From positions 52,526,079 through 52,590,078 of the forward strand of contig OY829327.1 in NCBI GenBank assembly GCA_963691655.1: a DNA stretch of 64,000 nt, given 5' to 3'. The notes beneath the pieces were generated by a model. That model was not told the origin of the DNA and searched no databases. It saw only the letters and a program-made list of their open reading frames with translations. How positions within the stretch are numbered: position 1 is the stretch's first letter; the number at the start of each line of letters is the position of its first letter. The translations under genes and the position numbers were made by a program. This document shows positions 24,101 to 35,000 of this stretch, in pieces. Source of the stretch: Toxonevra muliebris. Its lineage: Eukaryota; Arthropoda; Insecta; Diptera; Pallopteridae.

Positions 24101-25329
24101 ATATGTTAGTCAAGAGAAATTAAAATGCTCAATGAGCTTACGCTTGAAGACCATAAAGGAATCCGAGAAAGAACGCAATGTTTTTACTCAGGGCCCGCTC
24201 CATTGACGGGCAACCCGAATATTTGTCCGGGCACCAAAATTAAGAGTTACACTTTTGGCTGTAAGTGTGAAAAAAATATTAAAGTGTTCATTTCCCCAAA
24301 TAATAGAAATTTTCACAAATCGACATTATCGTTCACTAAAAATTTACAGTGCGTAGCGTAATGCACATTTTTAATAGTATTTAAAAATGTAAAAAATTAT
24401 ATGGCTAACAATTTTTGGCAAAGTACAGATATTTCTTAAGGGGGAATATATACCTAGAAGCGTGGAAAAAGGCAATTTTTGAAATTTTTTTTAAGGAAAT
24501 TAAAGCACTCTCTTTTGAGAATATGTTTAAGTTTTTTTTTATTAAAAAATTTCCAATATTTTTCAACTGCTGCAAAAAAGAGGTCCTTCGCCGTGACCGC
24601 TTTTATTTCATTTGTAATCGCAGAAACAAAAAAAACTAAAAAGAATATTAAAATTGATACTATAATCTAGGCTTTGTCGTACGGGATTTTGAAAATATTT
24701 TTACTTGACAAAATGGTTGGCGTTTAAACTTAAAGTAGCGATTTTTAGGCAAAAATTTGTTAATATTTTGCTGATAAAAAAAAAAAACTAAGCCACTAAA
24801 ACTCTATGACAAAGACTAGATAATTATAATTAACAACAAACAATTTCAAGTCAATCGGTTTAGTGGTTGTCGAAATATTTTGGTGAACGATTTGAAAAAC
24901 ATGGTTTCGAGAAAAACGCGTTTTTAAGTTGAGCAATCACTTGTTCTCCTTGTCTGATACGGCTGCTTGGTGGCGGCAAACAACCGTTGTGTCTTTGAAT
25001 TTTTTCTTGAAATTTTCACCAGACATTCCTTAAGAATAAATAGATGGGCGAAGCTGTCTGGCCTAAGCAAAGTGTAGGTAATACGAAAATTACAACAACA
25101 AAAATCCTTTGCAAAAGTAAGGACTACAAGATGTAGTTATTGCACTAATCATTCGTATTATTTATATGGACAGTTCTACTCTCATTTGCCCAGTAGTGCC
25201 AACATTCTTCTCAACTAATGCTATCAACATCCCATCTTAACCTTCATTACTTTTCTTTTCATTGATCGCCTATAACTACTAACATATAGCCTTCACAAAC
25301 AAGCTTCAATTTTTTTCCTTGCTATAGTT
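24101..25329. other. Intergenic, no supported gene
   Basis: AT-rich. Overlapping plus-strand frames at 24125-24670 are low-complexity or border the TIR elements and are not taken as genes. Confidence 0.35.
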
Positions 25330-25980
25330 GCTCAGATATGATATACCTTTTCAAACATTAATTTCACTTATATGGCAGGTGTCACACCCACTAACTCAAG
25401 CCCCCTTATATTTTACCCACAGAATTCTATTGACAAAACCTATTTTCATTCCAAATCTCTGTATCGCACTACAAATAGTTCCTGAGATATCCAATAATAA
25501 ACAATCAAGTTGTATGGAAAGTGCCTCGCCCTCTTCTTCCATTCACATTATTTTTGTAGCATGGTTTTGCCAACTAATGTTTTTGTACCAATTTAGAGTT
25601 GTGTGGAAAAGACTACGCCCACTACTCCACCCATATCCATATCTTTCTCACGGGAATACCATTGACAAACAATATTTCCGTACCAAATCTTAGAGTTAAA
25701 ATTCAGATTATGCAAGATGATCTATGCCCTCTTTCCAATCTCAGTCACTTTTTTTAGTGGCATGGCATTGCTAGTCAAAAACCTTGCACCAAAAACTCTA
25801 CTGTATTGTAAATGATTGCGGAGATATATCTTTTGAGTTGTATGGAAGGTGCTCTGACCTCTTAACACTTGAAGTGTTTAGTTTGTATGGTGTCACAGCC
25901 GTTTTTAGATCGGGTCAGTAGTTCAAGAGATTACTTCAATCCAAACTTTAACAAATTATTAATAGTAGAGATATAGATAT
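25330..25980 (+). repeat. Degenerate tandem-like repeat
   Basis: A theme recurs at least four times with heavy divergence: GACAAA...CCAAATCT, then GTTCCTGAGATAT or GCGGAGATAT, then TTGTATGGAAAGTGCC or close variants at about 25509, 25601, 25837 and 25880. Spacing is irregular (about 90-240 bp). This may be a decayed satellite or an old element. A similar two-copy theme (ATTACCACGCCCACCTCCCA) occurs at about 26315 and 26458. Confidence 0.4.
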
Positions 25981-26499
25981 CTTCTTAAGGGGCGCCAGTT
26001 TCCAATTTTTCTTTTTGTCCGATGCGACGTAACCGTTAGAGAGCGCCATGTCTTAGTAGAACTGATCATTCAAATGAAGAAGTGAAGATCGTTGGAAAGA
26101 TAACTCGGACATTTCTAGTAGATCGCTAGAATATGAAATTTGTTACTAAATATTCAGGAAATTGATTTTTAATGACTTTGTAAAAGTTTAAAAGCAGTCC
26201 ACTATGGGCTAAATATGGATTTGGATATTTAGCTGGCCAAAATTCTGAAATTCGGCTCATTTGCTCACGGGATCATCAGCGATTACTGCGTGGAAATTAT
26301 AACGATCGGACTATTACCACGCCTACCTCCCATACAAATGAAACCGCGAAAAGAGTATAACTTGGTATATATTTTAGATATGATCATGAAATTTTATATA
26401 CTTATAAACATTATTATTGCCATATATCATTGCAAAAATGAGATAGATCGGGTTATTACCACGCCCACCTCCCATATTCCACAATTCTGGTGTCTTTCG

Positions 26500-26990
26500 G
26501 CGAATTGCTTCACGCAAACGACTCATAACGCCCAAATAATGCTCTCTGATGGTTAATTAGCGGTTATTGACCAAAATTTCTTTTACTTTATCAACGTTTT
26601 CGTCGGTTTTCGATGTCGATGGTCTGCCACTGCGTTCATCATCTTCGATTGACTCACGACCACTTTTGAATCGCTCGTGCCACTGGTAAACAACCGTTTT
26701 CTTTAGAGAATCGTTGCCGAAACACTTTTCCAAATTTCCAATGTTCGCGCACCATTAAATCCGTTTTTTACGCAAAATTTAATACAATACAATTTAATAA
26801 AATTGTAAAAAATCGTCAACACACACAGAGATAGATGTACTCTTGGCTACGTAACTTTCGCAAATGTCAAGCTATGACGCTAAAATTTAGAGGGAATATC
26901 AACAACAGATGTACCTACTTAACAGAACTCAAATCGGAACGATGGGAGCGCCACACGGTTGTTATTCCGGGAACTTTTTGATCAAGGTGG
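26500..26990 (-). mobile_element. mariner-type transposon remnant with internal deletion
   Basis: On the minus strand a helix-turn-helix N-terminal segment is readable with frameshifts: YQWHERFKSG, then ERSGRPSTSKTDENVDKV, ending ...EILVNNR. After one stop codon and LTIRE it continues into HYLGVMSRLREAIRR, which in intact mariner transposases lies much further downstream. The catalytic core between them is gone. At 26955-26985 is a mariner-like terminal sequence (GGAACTTTTTGATCAAGGTG). Confidence 0.7.
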
Positions 26991-27169
26991 TATATTTTAA
27001 TTGGAAAAGTAGAAAAAAAAATAGTAATTCAGTTTTTGATCTCGAATAAATCAATGTTTTAAAAACAGTTACATCTTTTAAAATCTATCAATAATTTTCG
27101 GAATTACCGGCCTTTGAAAATTAAGTGTCAAAGGTACCCCACTTTACCCTAAATAAAAGTTGTACATTG

Positions 27170-27300
27170 GCATCTAAACATTCAGTGAAATCATTCAACT
27201 ATAACATAAATAAGATAGGACCAAGAACTGAACCTTGCGGTACACCGTTAGGAACCCTTAACAAATCAGAAGTGCAGTTACTACAGATTGCATAAATAAT
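27170..27300 (-). mobile_element. Fragment of LINE reverse transcriptase
   Basis: The minus strand reads NGVPQGSVLGPILFML, a stop, then LNDF, which is the conserved RT block preceding the catalytic box in Jockey/CR1-like LINEs. Only about 40 residues remain. Confidence 0.7.
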
Positions 27301-27349
27301 AAAGGAAAACAGCTTTACTAATTTATAACTTTAAGGACTTATAACCAAT

Positions 27350-27375
27350 AAAAAAAAAAAAAAAAAAAAAAAAAA
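27350..27375 (+). repeat. Poly(A) run of 26
   Basis: Uninterrupted A26. It could be the tail of a plus-oriented retroposon, but no retroposon body is recognisable just upstream; slippage is an alternative. Confidence 0.7.
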
Positions 27376-29495
27376 TACTCAAACATCTTTCAATATTGCG
27401 GCAAACACTTTCATTAATTAAAATTCACTCTTACTTATAATAATACTAGCATGATATTTACTGTTAATACAAACACACACACAAACATACACGACACTTG
27501 CACTCTTGCAGGCGTCTGTTGCTCCAAAAACGACCAAATTAATTTAATGATGAAAATTTAATGCGCATATTAGAACTCTTCATTGCTGGCCTAAAGGCAA
27601 AAAGGCTCACAAACCGAACACTCATACATACACACACATAAACAAGGCTTTTGAATAGCGGATAGGATGACAACGACGGCAATAGTGACAAAAGGACACA
27701 GGTGCTCTGAAGTGTGGGCATAAGTGTGTGAGAGTATGAAAGTAAATCATGTAAACATTTTTTGAAAGAGACTTTAAACAGTACAGTGTGTGTTTAAAGT
27801 TCGATGATACTATGATATAATATCTTATGTGAATTCCCATGCTTTGTCGGACATAATTTTATGATTTACTTATTTACACTTTTCTTAACAGATTTGTAAA
27901 TAAAAATGCAGATTTATTTAAAAGAAAAACCAATGTTGGTTTGCCGTATAAAAAGCACCCCTTGCATGGTCAGACGAGTATGTAGTTTCATACAAAATAC
28001 AAACGACCTTTCAAATTTATGTAGATAAAATTTACTTTTAGCCTTAACTGTTAAACAGGTTCATTCTAGCTTGTTCAAAAGAACTTAATATAGCCGCAGG
28101 AATTATGCCAGGATTTTTATAAATTTTTATCTGAAAGTGCAATAGGTAAGTTTAAATTTTCTCCATTTTTTGCTATTTATTAAATGTATTAGGTTCATAA
28201 TAAATTGCCAATTCATTTTGAACTGCTGTATGATTAGTTGCGATGGGATCGTAGTCAGAACTCTGATTGGAATTAACATTTTCAAAGCGAGAAATTACTA
28301 TTAGCTATATCTCAAAGATGAGAAATCGTTTTTGAACAAACTAAAACCGATTTGAAATGTTTGTACATTAATGTGAAACTTTTGCTAGTGGTTGGGAAAA
28401 TTTTAAGTCGACTTTATACATGGTTTAGTTTTCTGACCTGACAAGAGGGGTTCTGACCGCAGTGGGGTCATATAACACATAATTTTGAGTTACAGTGCAT
28501 CTATCAGTTGATATACATTTAAAACGGACTCACTGTGTTAATAGTTTGCTGCATAGCTAAGCGTTAATGAATGACAGGGAGAGAAAGCATTTAAGCATTT
28601 TCGATGCAATGTGTGTGCAAAGTGTCGGTATAAATGTTATTATCATTATAATTAATATTTTGATAATGAATATGACGCCGATTACAATGAAGATAATGAT
28701 GTTGATGCCTATGATGATGATGGTAAATGTGGCCCAATTATTATTATTTGCTTATATTGCAGCTGAAAGCGCAAATTATTAAATCAATAATTTAACTATG
28801 CGCAAATAATTACGTGGCATATTATCAACCCGTGCATTTCATTATTGTTGCAGAGGTGTTAACGTTTAGCTATTGCTAGTACAGCTAGTGTTAATTATTG
28901 ATTTAGCTTATTTTAGGGTAAAAAAGAACTTGCTGCATAATTTGTGCTGCATTATTTACAATATTTCAAAAATATTAATTAAAGCAATATTTGAAAAGTT
29001 AAAAAAAGCATAAAATTTCGGTTAGTAAAAATTGGGGAATGAAGAGGCACATGAAAAAAGTAAAGTAAGTGTACATTCATGTGTGAGAGAGAAAGAGCGA
29101 GAGAGTTTGAGCACTAAGACTTGAGTACATAGATTCTTAACAAAATTAAAAAGATTAAAATTAAAAAGGTATAAATTTATAGTGCTACAAATGAAAAGAT
29201 ATGAAATTGATAAAATAAGTCTATATAAATATAGGGTAATTATGCAATAATAATTAATATGAGTATATAAGATAAGTGAATTATTAAAATCAAAATATAT
29301 CGATACTTTCCCGGCAGAATATCGTAACCAATAAAAAGGGAATTTTTCAGGAAACGCAAAAAAAGTATTACAATCAAGTAGTTTAGATTGTTTTGGATAT
29401 TAAATCATAAAAGGCTTTAAAAAAGGGATAGTGTAATGAGTTTCGCTCTAATGTTTTTTAATAACTTAAATTAAATTAATGTAACAAAAAACGAA
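27376..29495. other. Intergenic, no supported gene
   Basis: AT-rich with CA-rich words at 27474-27500 and a GA-rich purine stretch at 29080-29110. The frame at 28567-28782 is methionine/isoleucine-rich low complexity. Confidence 0.35.
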
Positions 29496-29924
29496 ATGAG
29501 TATATCACTTAAATGCCAAAAAGAAGTTATTTTTCCTTCGTATCCTCTTCATCTATCTCAGGCAAAATATCGGGTGTTTGAGTATGAGGAAAGCATAAAT
29601 ATCTCTCTCGTAAAGCTTGTGGAAAAATACCTTTGTTGCAGAGTTTTATTAAATCATCAAACTTTTCTAAAGAAATATGTAAACGATAACAATTTTGTGG
29701 AAAGAGCTCTTCCGGTCAAGTTTGAAAAGTGCGAAAATGCTTTCGATTTTCTTGACCAAGTTCCAAAAGAAATTGTTTTTTATCTATTTAAAACTGACGT
29801 AAATTCGTTGTATTTAACTTTATGGTCTAGACCAAGCGTTTTGTATCCATTCATATTGTGTGAGTTATACCATATTTATACACGAATGGAAGGGATCTAC
29901 AGTTCCTGTACGACGCGCGTTTAA
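29496..29924 (+). CDS. Unrecognised 142-codon ORF
   Basis: An intact ORF starting at ATG 29496 with balanced amino-acid use (aromatic and charged residues, four Cys), unlike the biased chance frames around it. No signal peptide, membrane segment or motif is recognised. It ends where a mariner-superfamily transposase remnant begins in another frame, so the last 20 or so residues may be transposon sequence. The ORF could be a domesticated or orphan coding exon, or an undecayed part of the same transposon. The upstream 100 bp shows no clear splice acceptor. Confidence 0.3.
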   Translation: MSISLKCQKEVIFPSYPLHLSQAKYRVFEYEESINISLVKLVEKYLCCRVLLNHQTFLKKYVNDNNFVERALPVKFEKCENAFDFLDQVPKEIVFYLFKTDVNSLYLTLWSRPSVLYPFILCELYHIYTRMEGIYSSCTTRV

Positions 29925-30291
29925 GCGAGGATCTTGCTGCTATTTCTGAAAGTGTGGCTGAAGATCCAAACTTCTCGATTCCTCCGCGTGTAAGAGTTGG
30001 CTTTTCTGTGACTTTTTCTGGCCTTAATTGGGTGACATGTGGTTCCAATAAGACGGTGCAACATGTTACACAGCGAACATTACATTGTAGTTGCTGGAAG
30101 AAAAGTTCGCACAAGGCGTTATTTCTAGAAGAGGCGATGTAGAGTGGCCGCCAAAAACAGGCAATTTAACGCCTTTAGATTTTTTTCTCAAAGGCTACGT
30201 TAATTCGCTGGTTTATGTCAACAAACCAACAACAATTGACCATTTGGAGAACAACATAATTCAAACCATTGCATACTGGTTGCTGCCATAG
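29925..30291 (+). mobile_element. mariner-superfamily transposase remnant, internally deleted
   Basis: The plus strand reads LSEDLAAISESVAEDPNFSI, the linker of a widespread insect transposase family. After a large deletion come RRGDVEWPP, LTPLDFF and YVNSLVYVNKPTTIDHLE, the conserved C-terminal block. The catalytic D,D region is missing, so the copy is inactive. Confidence 0.75.
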
Positions 30292-30832
30292 GCCAAAAAT
30301 GTTAAAAGTTTAGTACCAAATGTGTCATCCCTATTTGCTATAAGAATAAGATTTTCAAAAGTATAGTAGTTTTTGTTTTATTACTGCCGTACTCTTTAAG
30401 AATAGCTTCAAAAGGGAGAGCATGAAATTAGTTGATTCTTGCAGTCGGGCAGGTTGAAAGCGAAGTGCAACTTTTAAAAATCAAAAATTGGAATAAATCA
30501 AAATGAATATTTAAAAGAAAGGTATGAGCTTAATTTTTAAATCATTTCAATGTTCTTAACCAGTGTTTCTCAAAACCCGCTAAAACTAAGAATAAAACGC
30601 GTTTTTTTCTTGTCTTGTAAACGAACCCGCGGAGTCCATTTGAATGATATATTTTTAAAACATAATCGTATTGAATGAACTTTAATCCGCAATAAAGGTT
30701 TCCGTCATATCTCACACACAAGTCTTTTTATTCAATTTTAAAGTTCAGACACGCTGAAGCCAGTAATGCTTGGCGGTGCCATATGGCACCTTGTCGCTGA
30801 GCCGTTCCTGAGACAGGTTAAAAAACAAAATT
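30292..30832. other. Intergenic, no supported gene
   Basis: No gene or clear repeat is seen between the transposase remnant and the SINE. Confidence 0.35.
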
Positions 30833-30845
30833 TTTTCTCAAGTTA

Positions 30846-31153
30846 GGTTAGGTTGTAGTGGCTGTCGAGAGACACACTTAAGCCTGAACGGCCCATTGTG
30901 ATACCACATAGTTGGACCTACAGTTTAACGATGATTCCGAACGGCGGTGTGGCAATTTTTTTATCGGCTTGGTGGTTTTGCCATTACCAACCAAGGTGTT
31001 TACTTGTACACTATCTTATAATTCTCATACACTTCATATTGATAGTGAATGTAAGAAAGTTATGAAAATTAACCACCAGAAGAAGACGGGAATCGAACGC
31101 AAACCTCCCAGATGAAAGTTTAGTGCACTACCCACTAGACAATCGAGGTCGCC
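30846..31153 (-). mobile_element. tRNA-derived SINE, copy 1
   Basis: Body of 308 bp flanked by a 13-bp duplication TTTTCTCAAGTTA (30833-30845 and 31154-31166). Read on the minus strand it starts with a tRNA-like head containing TCTAGTGGGTAGTGC (A-box position) and GCGTTCGATTCCCG (B-box). A conserved non-tRNA body follows, and it ends in CTAACCTAAC. Body and head match the copies at 35255-35510 and 54388-54679. Confidence 0.85.
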
Positions 31154-31800
31154 TTTTCTCAAGTTACTTTCTTGATCTACCTACTTTGGTTCCCGCTCGT
31201 CCTTAATGGGTTAATGAAAAACCCTTTATAAAATGGTGAGAAACAAAGCAAAAATTTTATCGTAACCAACTCTATGAGGTTTGCATTTTTTTGAGTTTCA
31301 TTTACCATAAAATTATTTTCACTTTTTCCTCCTGAAATGATAAAGTTTTAATTTTTTTTTTAAGAAAATGTTAGTTACAATACTTTGCCGGGACGGTTTT
31401 GATATTGTACCTACCTATGAATATGTATGTAGGTACGAATTTTTAGTGGAAAGATAAAGAAAAAGCACCAAGCTTAATTAATTGATGTACACTCGAACAT
31501 ACCATACATGGATATGAAAAGCAATTTGCCCATACGTTTATCTTACTACCCTTTCACCCACCCATTTGTCTAAGTATGTAAAATTGTGTTTCGATTAAAA
31601 CATACATATGCTATTTTATTTTTTAAAAACGCCACTGTATACAATAACCCAAAAACAAAAACAATCGATTGCAATAAACAATCTAATTTTTTGCTTGTTT
31701 CTTTTCGACTTTACAGATTAAACAACACGTGAACAACAAAAGCTGAGAGACTTGAGAGAGAGTAACAATCGCCGAAATTGCTCACGAGTAAATTACTCAG

Positions 31801-31855
31801 TGAGTCACACTCACTTGACGTCTATAAAAAGCCGCACAGTAAAATTTATTTATCC
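31801..31855 (+). promoter_or_regulatory. Probable gelsolin promoter (TATA box, AP-1-like site)
   Basis: TATAAAAAG at 31823 sits about 190 bp upstream of the first gelsolin ATG, predicting a start near 31853. A perfect TGAGTCA word (AP-1 consensus) is at 31801-31807, 22 bp upstream of the TATA box. The leader from about 31853 to 32010 is A-rich. Confidence 0.5.
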
Positions 31856-32010
31856 AAAAACAACAACAGGCACAACAATTGTTATAAAAAAATAGCAAAC
31901 AAACAGAGCGATAAAAACAAAAAAGAAGAAGAAAAACTACGAAAGGCAATAGCACGAAATCTCCACATATACAAAAAAATAAAATTCATTGGAGCTGTTT
32001 TGGAGAAAAA

Positions 32011-35000
32011 ATGCCAACGATCATGGCAGTGATCTGCAGGTAATACAAGCGAACAGTTCGCAAAATTATAAAAGAAGAGGAGAGTTAAAAAACTTGTTGG
32101 GGGAAAAAAAGTTTAAAAAGCTTATATGAGTTTAATCTAGTGTATTTAATTAAGAGTTTTTCGAGTGTTAATAACATATTTACCTACTTAATTAAAAGAA
32201 AAAAACATCATTCTTCATAAATAAGACTTTTGTGTTGATTATATATCTGGAAGGTAATATTTATGTAAGTAAATAATGCCAATTAGTTGCGCGAAAAAAA
32301 ACAATAACAAAAATACAATAAAACTTCATGCTAATTTATTAAATTGCGAAAAAAAAATATTAAACTCACAGTGCCAAACTTAGTAATTAAAAAGTTCACG
32401 TATAACATTTTTTGGGAGTTACGAATTTCTCCGTTTATGAAGCTTGATTTCTTAAATATAATAAGGTGTGATAGTTATAAAATTTATACTTTCCCCCCTA
32501 ACGATAAGAAAGGTAAAGCAAGATCATATTTTTTTTAAGTTTGATTATCACAAGGTCATAAACAATTGTTTTTTTTTCCAGTTTCCGTAAAAAAAAATTT
32601 ACACTTTACTGATTTTAACTTTCATTTCACAAAGATTCAATGCATTCGTTTTTTGGTTTTTACGTACGTTTTTAAGCAAAATGTTTTTAAAATGTAAACT
32701 TTTTGCATGCTTGAATTGTGTACAATTTATTTATACATATGTACGTATGTATATCTTTTATGTTTCATTTACACATAAATTACGCTTTAAGTGAATCATT
32801 TGATGGTAAATGGGAAAAATGTTGTTACATTTCCTCTGTACATAAAATGAAACACTTCAATTTATAAATTCACTGTGTGTCATAGTAATTTTTATCTGAG
32901 TCAATAAAATAACAAAAGATAAAGCATTCTACTGTACTCTGAATTAGGTGCATCTCAATTTTGTTTTAATTACTTTTGCACAATATCAATTGCCGCCGTG
33001 AAAGCTACAAAAAAGTGTTGATTCATTTTCTTTAAAATTTTGGTTGTCTCTAGGTTTTTCTTTTGTCAAAAATATCTGGAAACTACAATGAGCAAAATAA
33101 GGAAATGCTCAAGCATCTGTCGTATTGTATATTGCTTAATGCCTGGCTTTCACTATGGCAAATTCAGCATGTTGGCAAATTTTGTGAAAACCACGCATAA
33201 TACTTAAAAGATGAAAAAAAATTCTTTAAAGTAATTATTCAATAAGAAATATAGTAATACACTAAGATATGAAATCTTTTCCAGTACTTAAAAATAAAGA
33301 TATAATTATAAAAACAAATAGGTACCTATTTAAAACAGCTTAAAAAAAAAGAATTACGGTAAAGAAAAAAAATAAGTTATTTGAAATTATCTCAGTGGTT
33401 AGATCAGTTCTCCAAATTTTGAAGGCCTCGTATTTATGTACGCCAGACAATAAAACTTACACAGGCTTGCGTTTTTCAGAACCAAGAGTCGTGGTCCGTT
33501 CTCATATAATTTTTTCCCTGAATTAATGAGAAAAAAATCAGCACGATTATACTTTATAGTGAAACTAGTGTAATTTCAACTCTCCAGAAAGAAGAGCTTA
33601 TTTGGGTGTAATAATTTCATTGCCTTTTTAAGCCAGCTACCCACTAAAAGAGAAAAAACTAAGAGGTTTTAATTCAATTACTAAATTCAATCTTTAACTT
33701 TTCCAACTGCAGAAACATATCAATCAAAAATGTTATTACCTTTTGTGTCATTTTAAAAGTTGCCTCTATTTATTATCCTTTTATGGAAGTTACATTCATG
33801 CATTATTTATGTACTTTTATAAAAAACTGAACTTTTGCAATATTTTACTTGTTTAAAGTTTTCAAAGTCAAACACTTTTAGTTTTTTTTTTATACAAAAT
33901 ATTAAAGCACCGCATTTAAACAGTAAATTATTTCAAAATTGCACAAAATTATTCTGAAGTTTATTAGAATAAATCAATATAATTAAGGGGATATTCCAGT
34001 TTAAAAGTTTTAAAAAACTATGATATTTTATTACAAAATTGCTAAAAGATGTTATATGTATCTCATTGAAGAACAAAAAATAAAATTGTTTGACCACTTT
34101 TAATCCAAGATGGCGGTGGTGGAGAGCATCTCTAAAAAAGTCAATTTTAGGTTGTAGGATGGATGCCGAGCTTCCTAATAAAGATAAAAGCATAAACCAA
34201 AATAGATTTTGTTCGCTAGACATTTTTCTCTAAGTGGAACCACAAAAAAGTGAAACTTTCCCCTTCCCCTTTTTTAGGGTATTTCTTCTCCAAAACGAAA
34301 AACGATTTTTAGTTGGGATTTCATTTATAAATTTCTGGTTTGGTTCTCAAAAATCAGTTCAGCAGAACTCGAGACATAAGTCCTACCAGTTCAAAACGCA
34401 TCATTTTGAGAAAAACGTGTTTTAAATAAATTTTGAGTTCAAAAATTAAACGTATGATTTTTTTAGATACTCTGATTGGTCCTCTTTTCTTTCTGTAAAA
34501 TGTTCTCCACTCCTTCTGTTGGTTTAAGCTATGCGAGTTTCGTCGAGTTTCAACGTCCGAAAACATATTTAAAGTCTGCTTTGACATACGTTTCGTCGTC
34601 CATGATCATGCAATCAAAATTATGTACAATTTTGTCGTACAGCTTTCGTGCGCGAGTTATTGCTGTTGTATTTTTTTCTCATTCCGGTTCGGAGCTAGCG
34701 GAACTTTATACGTCTTAAGTCCTTTTACTCTGCGTACTTTTTGAACATATCCGGGTGACATATGAACTTTTTTAGCAACATCTCTGATGGAAAGGCCTTG
34801 ATTTCTTTGAAACAAGTTTTTCACCTTGCTTTTTCCTCCGAGATGAACCCCTTCTTTCGCCCACTTCCAGTTTTCCTTTCGGTAGTTAGTCATTCACTTA
34901 AGTTTTTAAGCACTAAAGTTACCGTAGATTTTGCAATTTTTAAACTTTTGGCAATGTCTTTATGTGACATATGTGGAATATCTTGATTTTTGCGCACAAT

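Noticed and set aside
24125..24670. Overlapping 60-80-codon plus-strand frames
   Set aside because: Low complexity, or adjoining TIR-element sequence; no splice or motif support.
27474..27500. Regularly spaced CA repeats considered as an array
   Set aside because: Plain microsatellite; no spacer-repeat organisation.
28567..28782. 71-codon Met/Ile-rich frame
   Set aside because: Composition reflects ATG/ATA/ATT-rich simple sequence.
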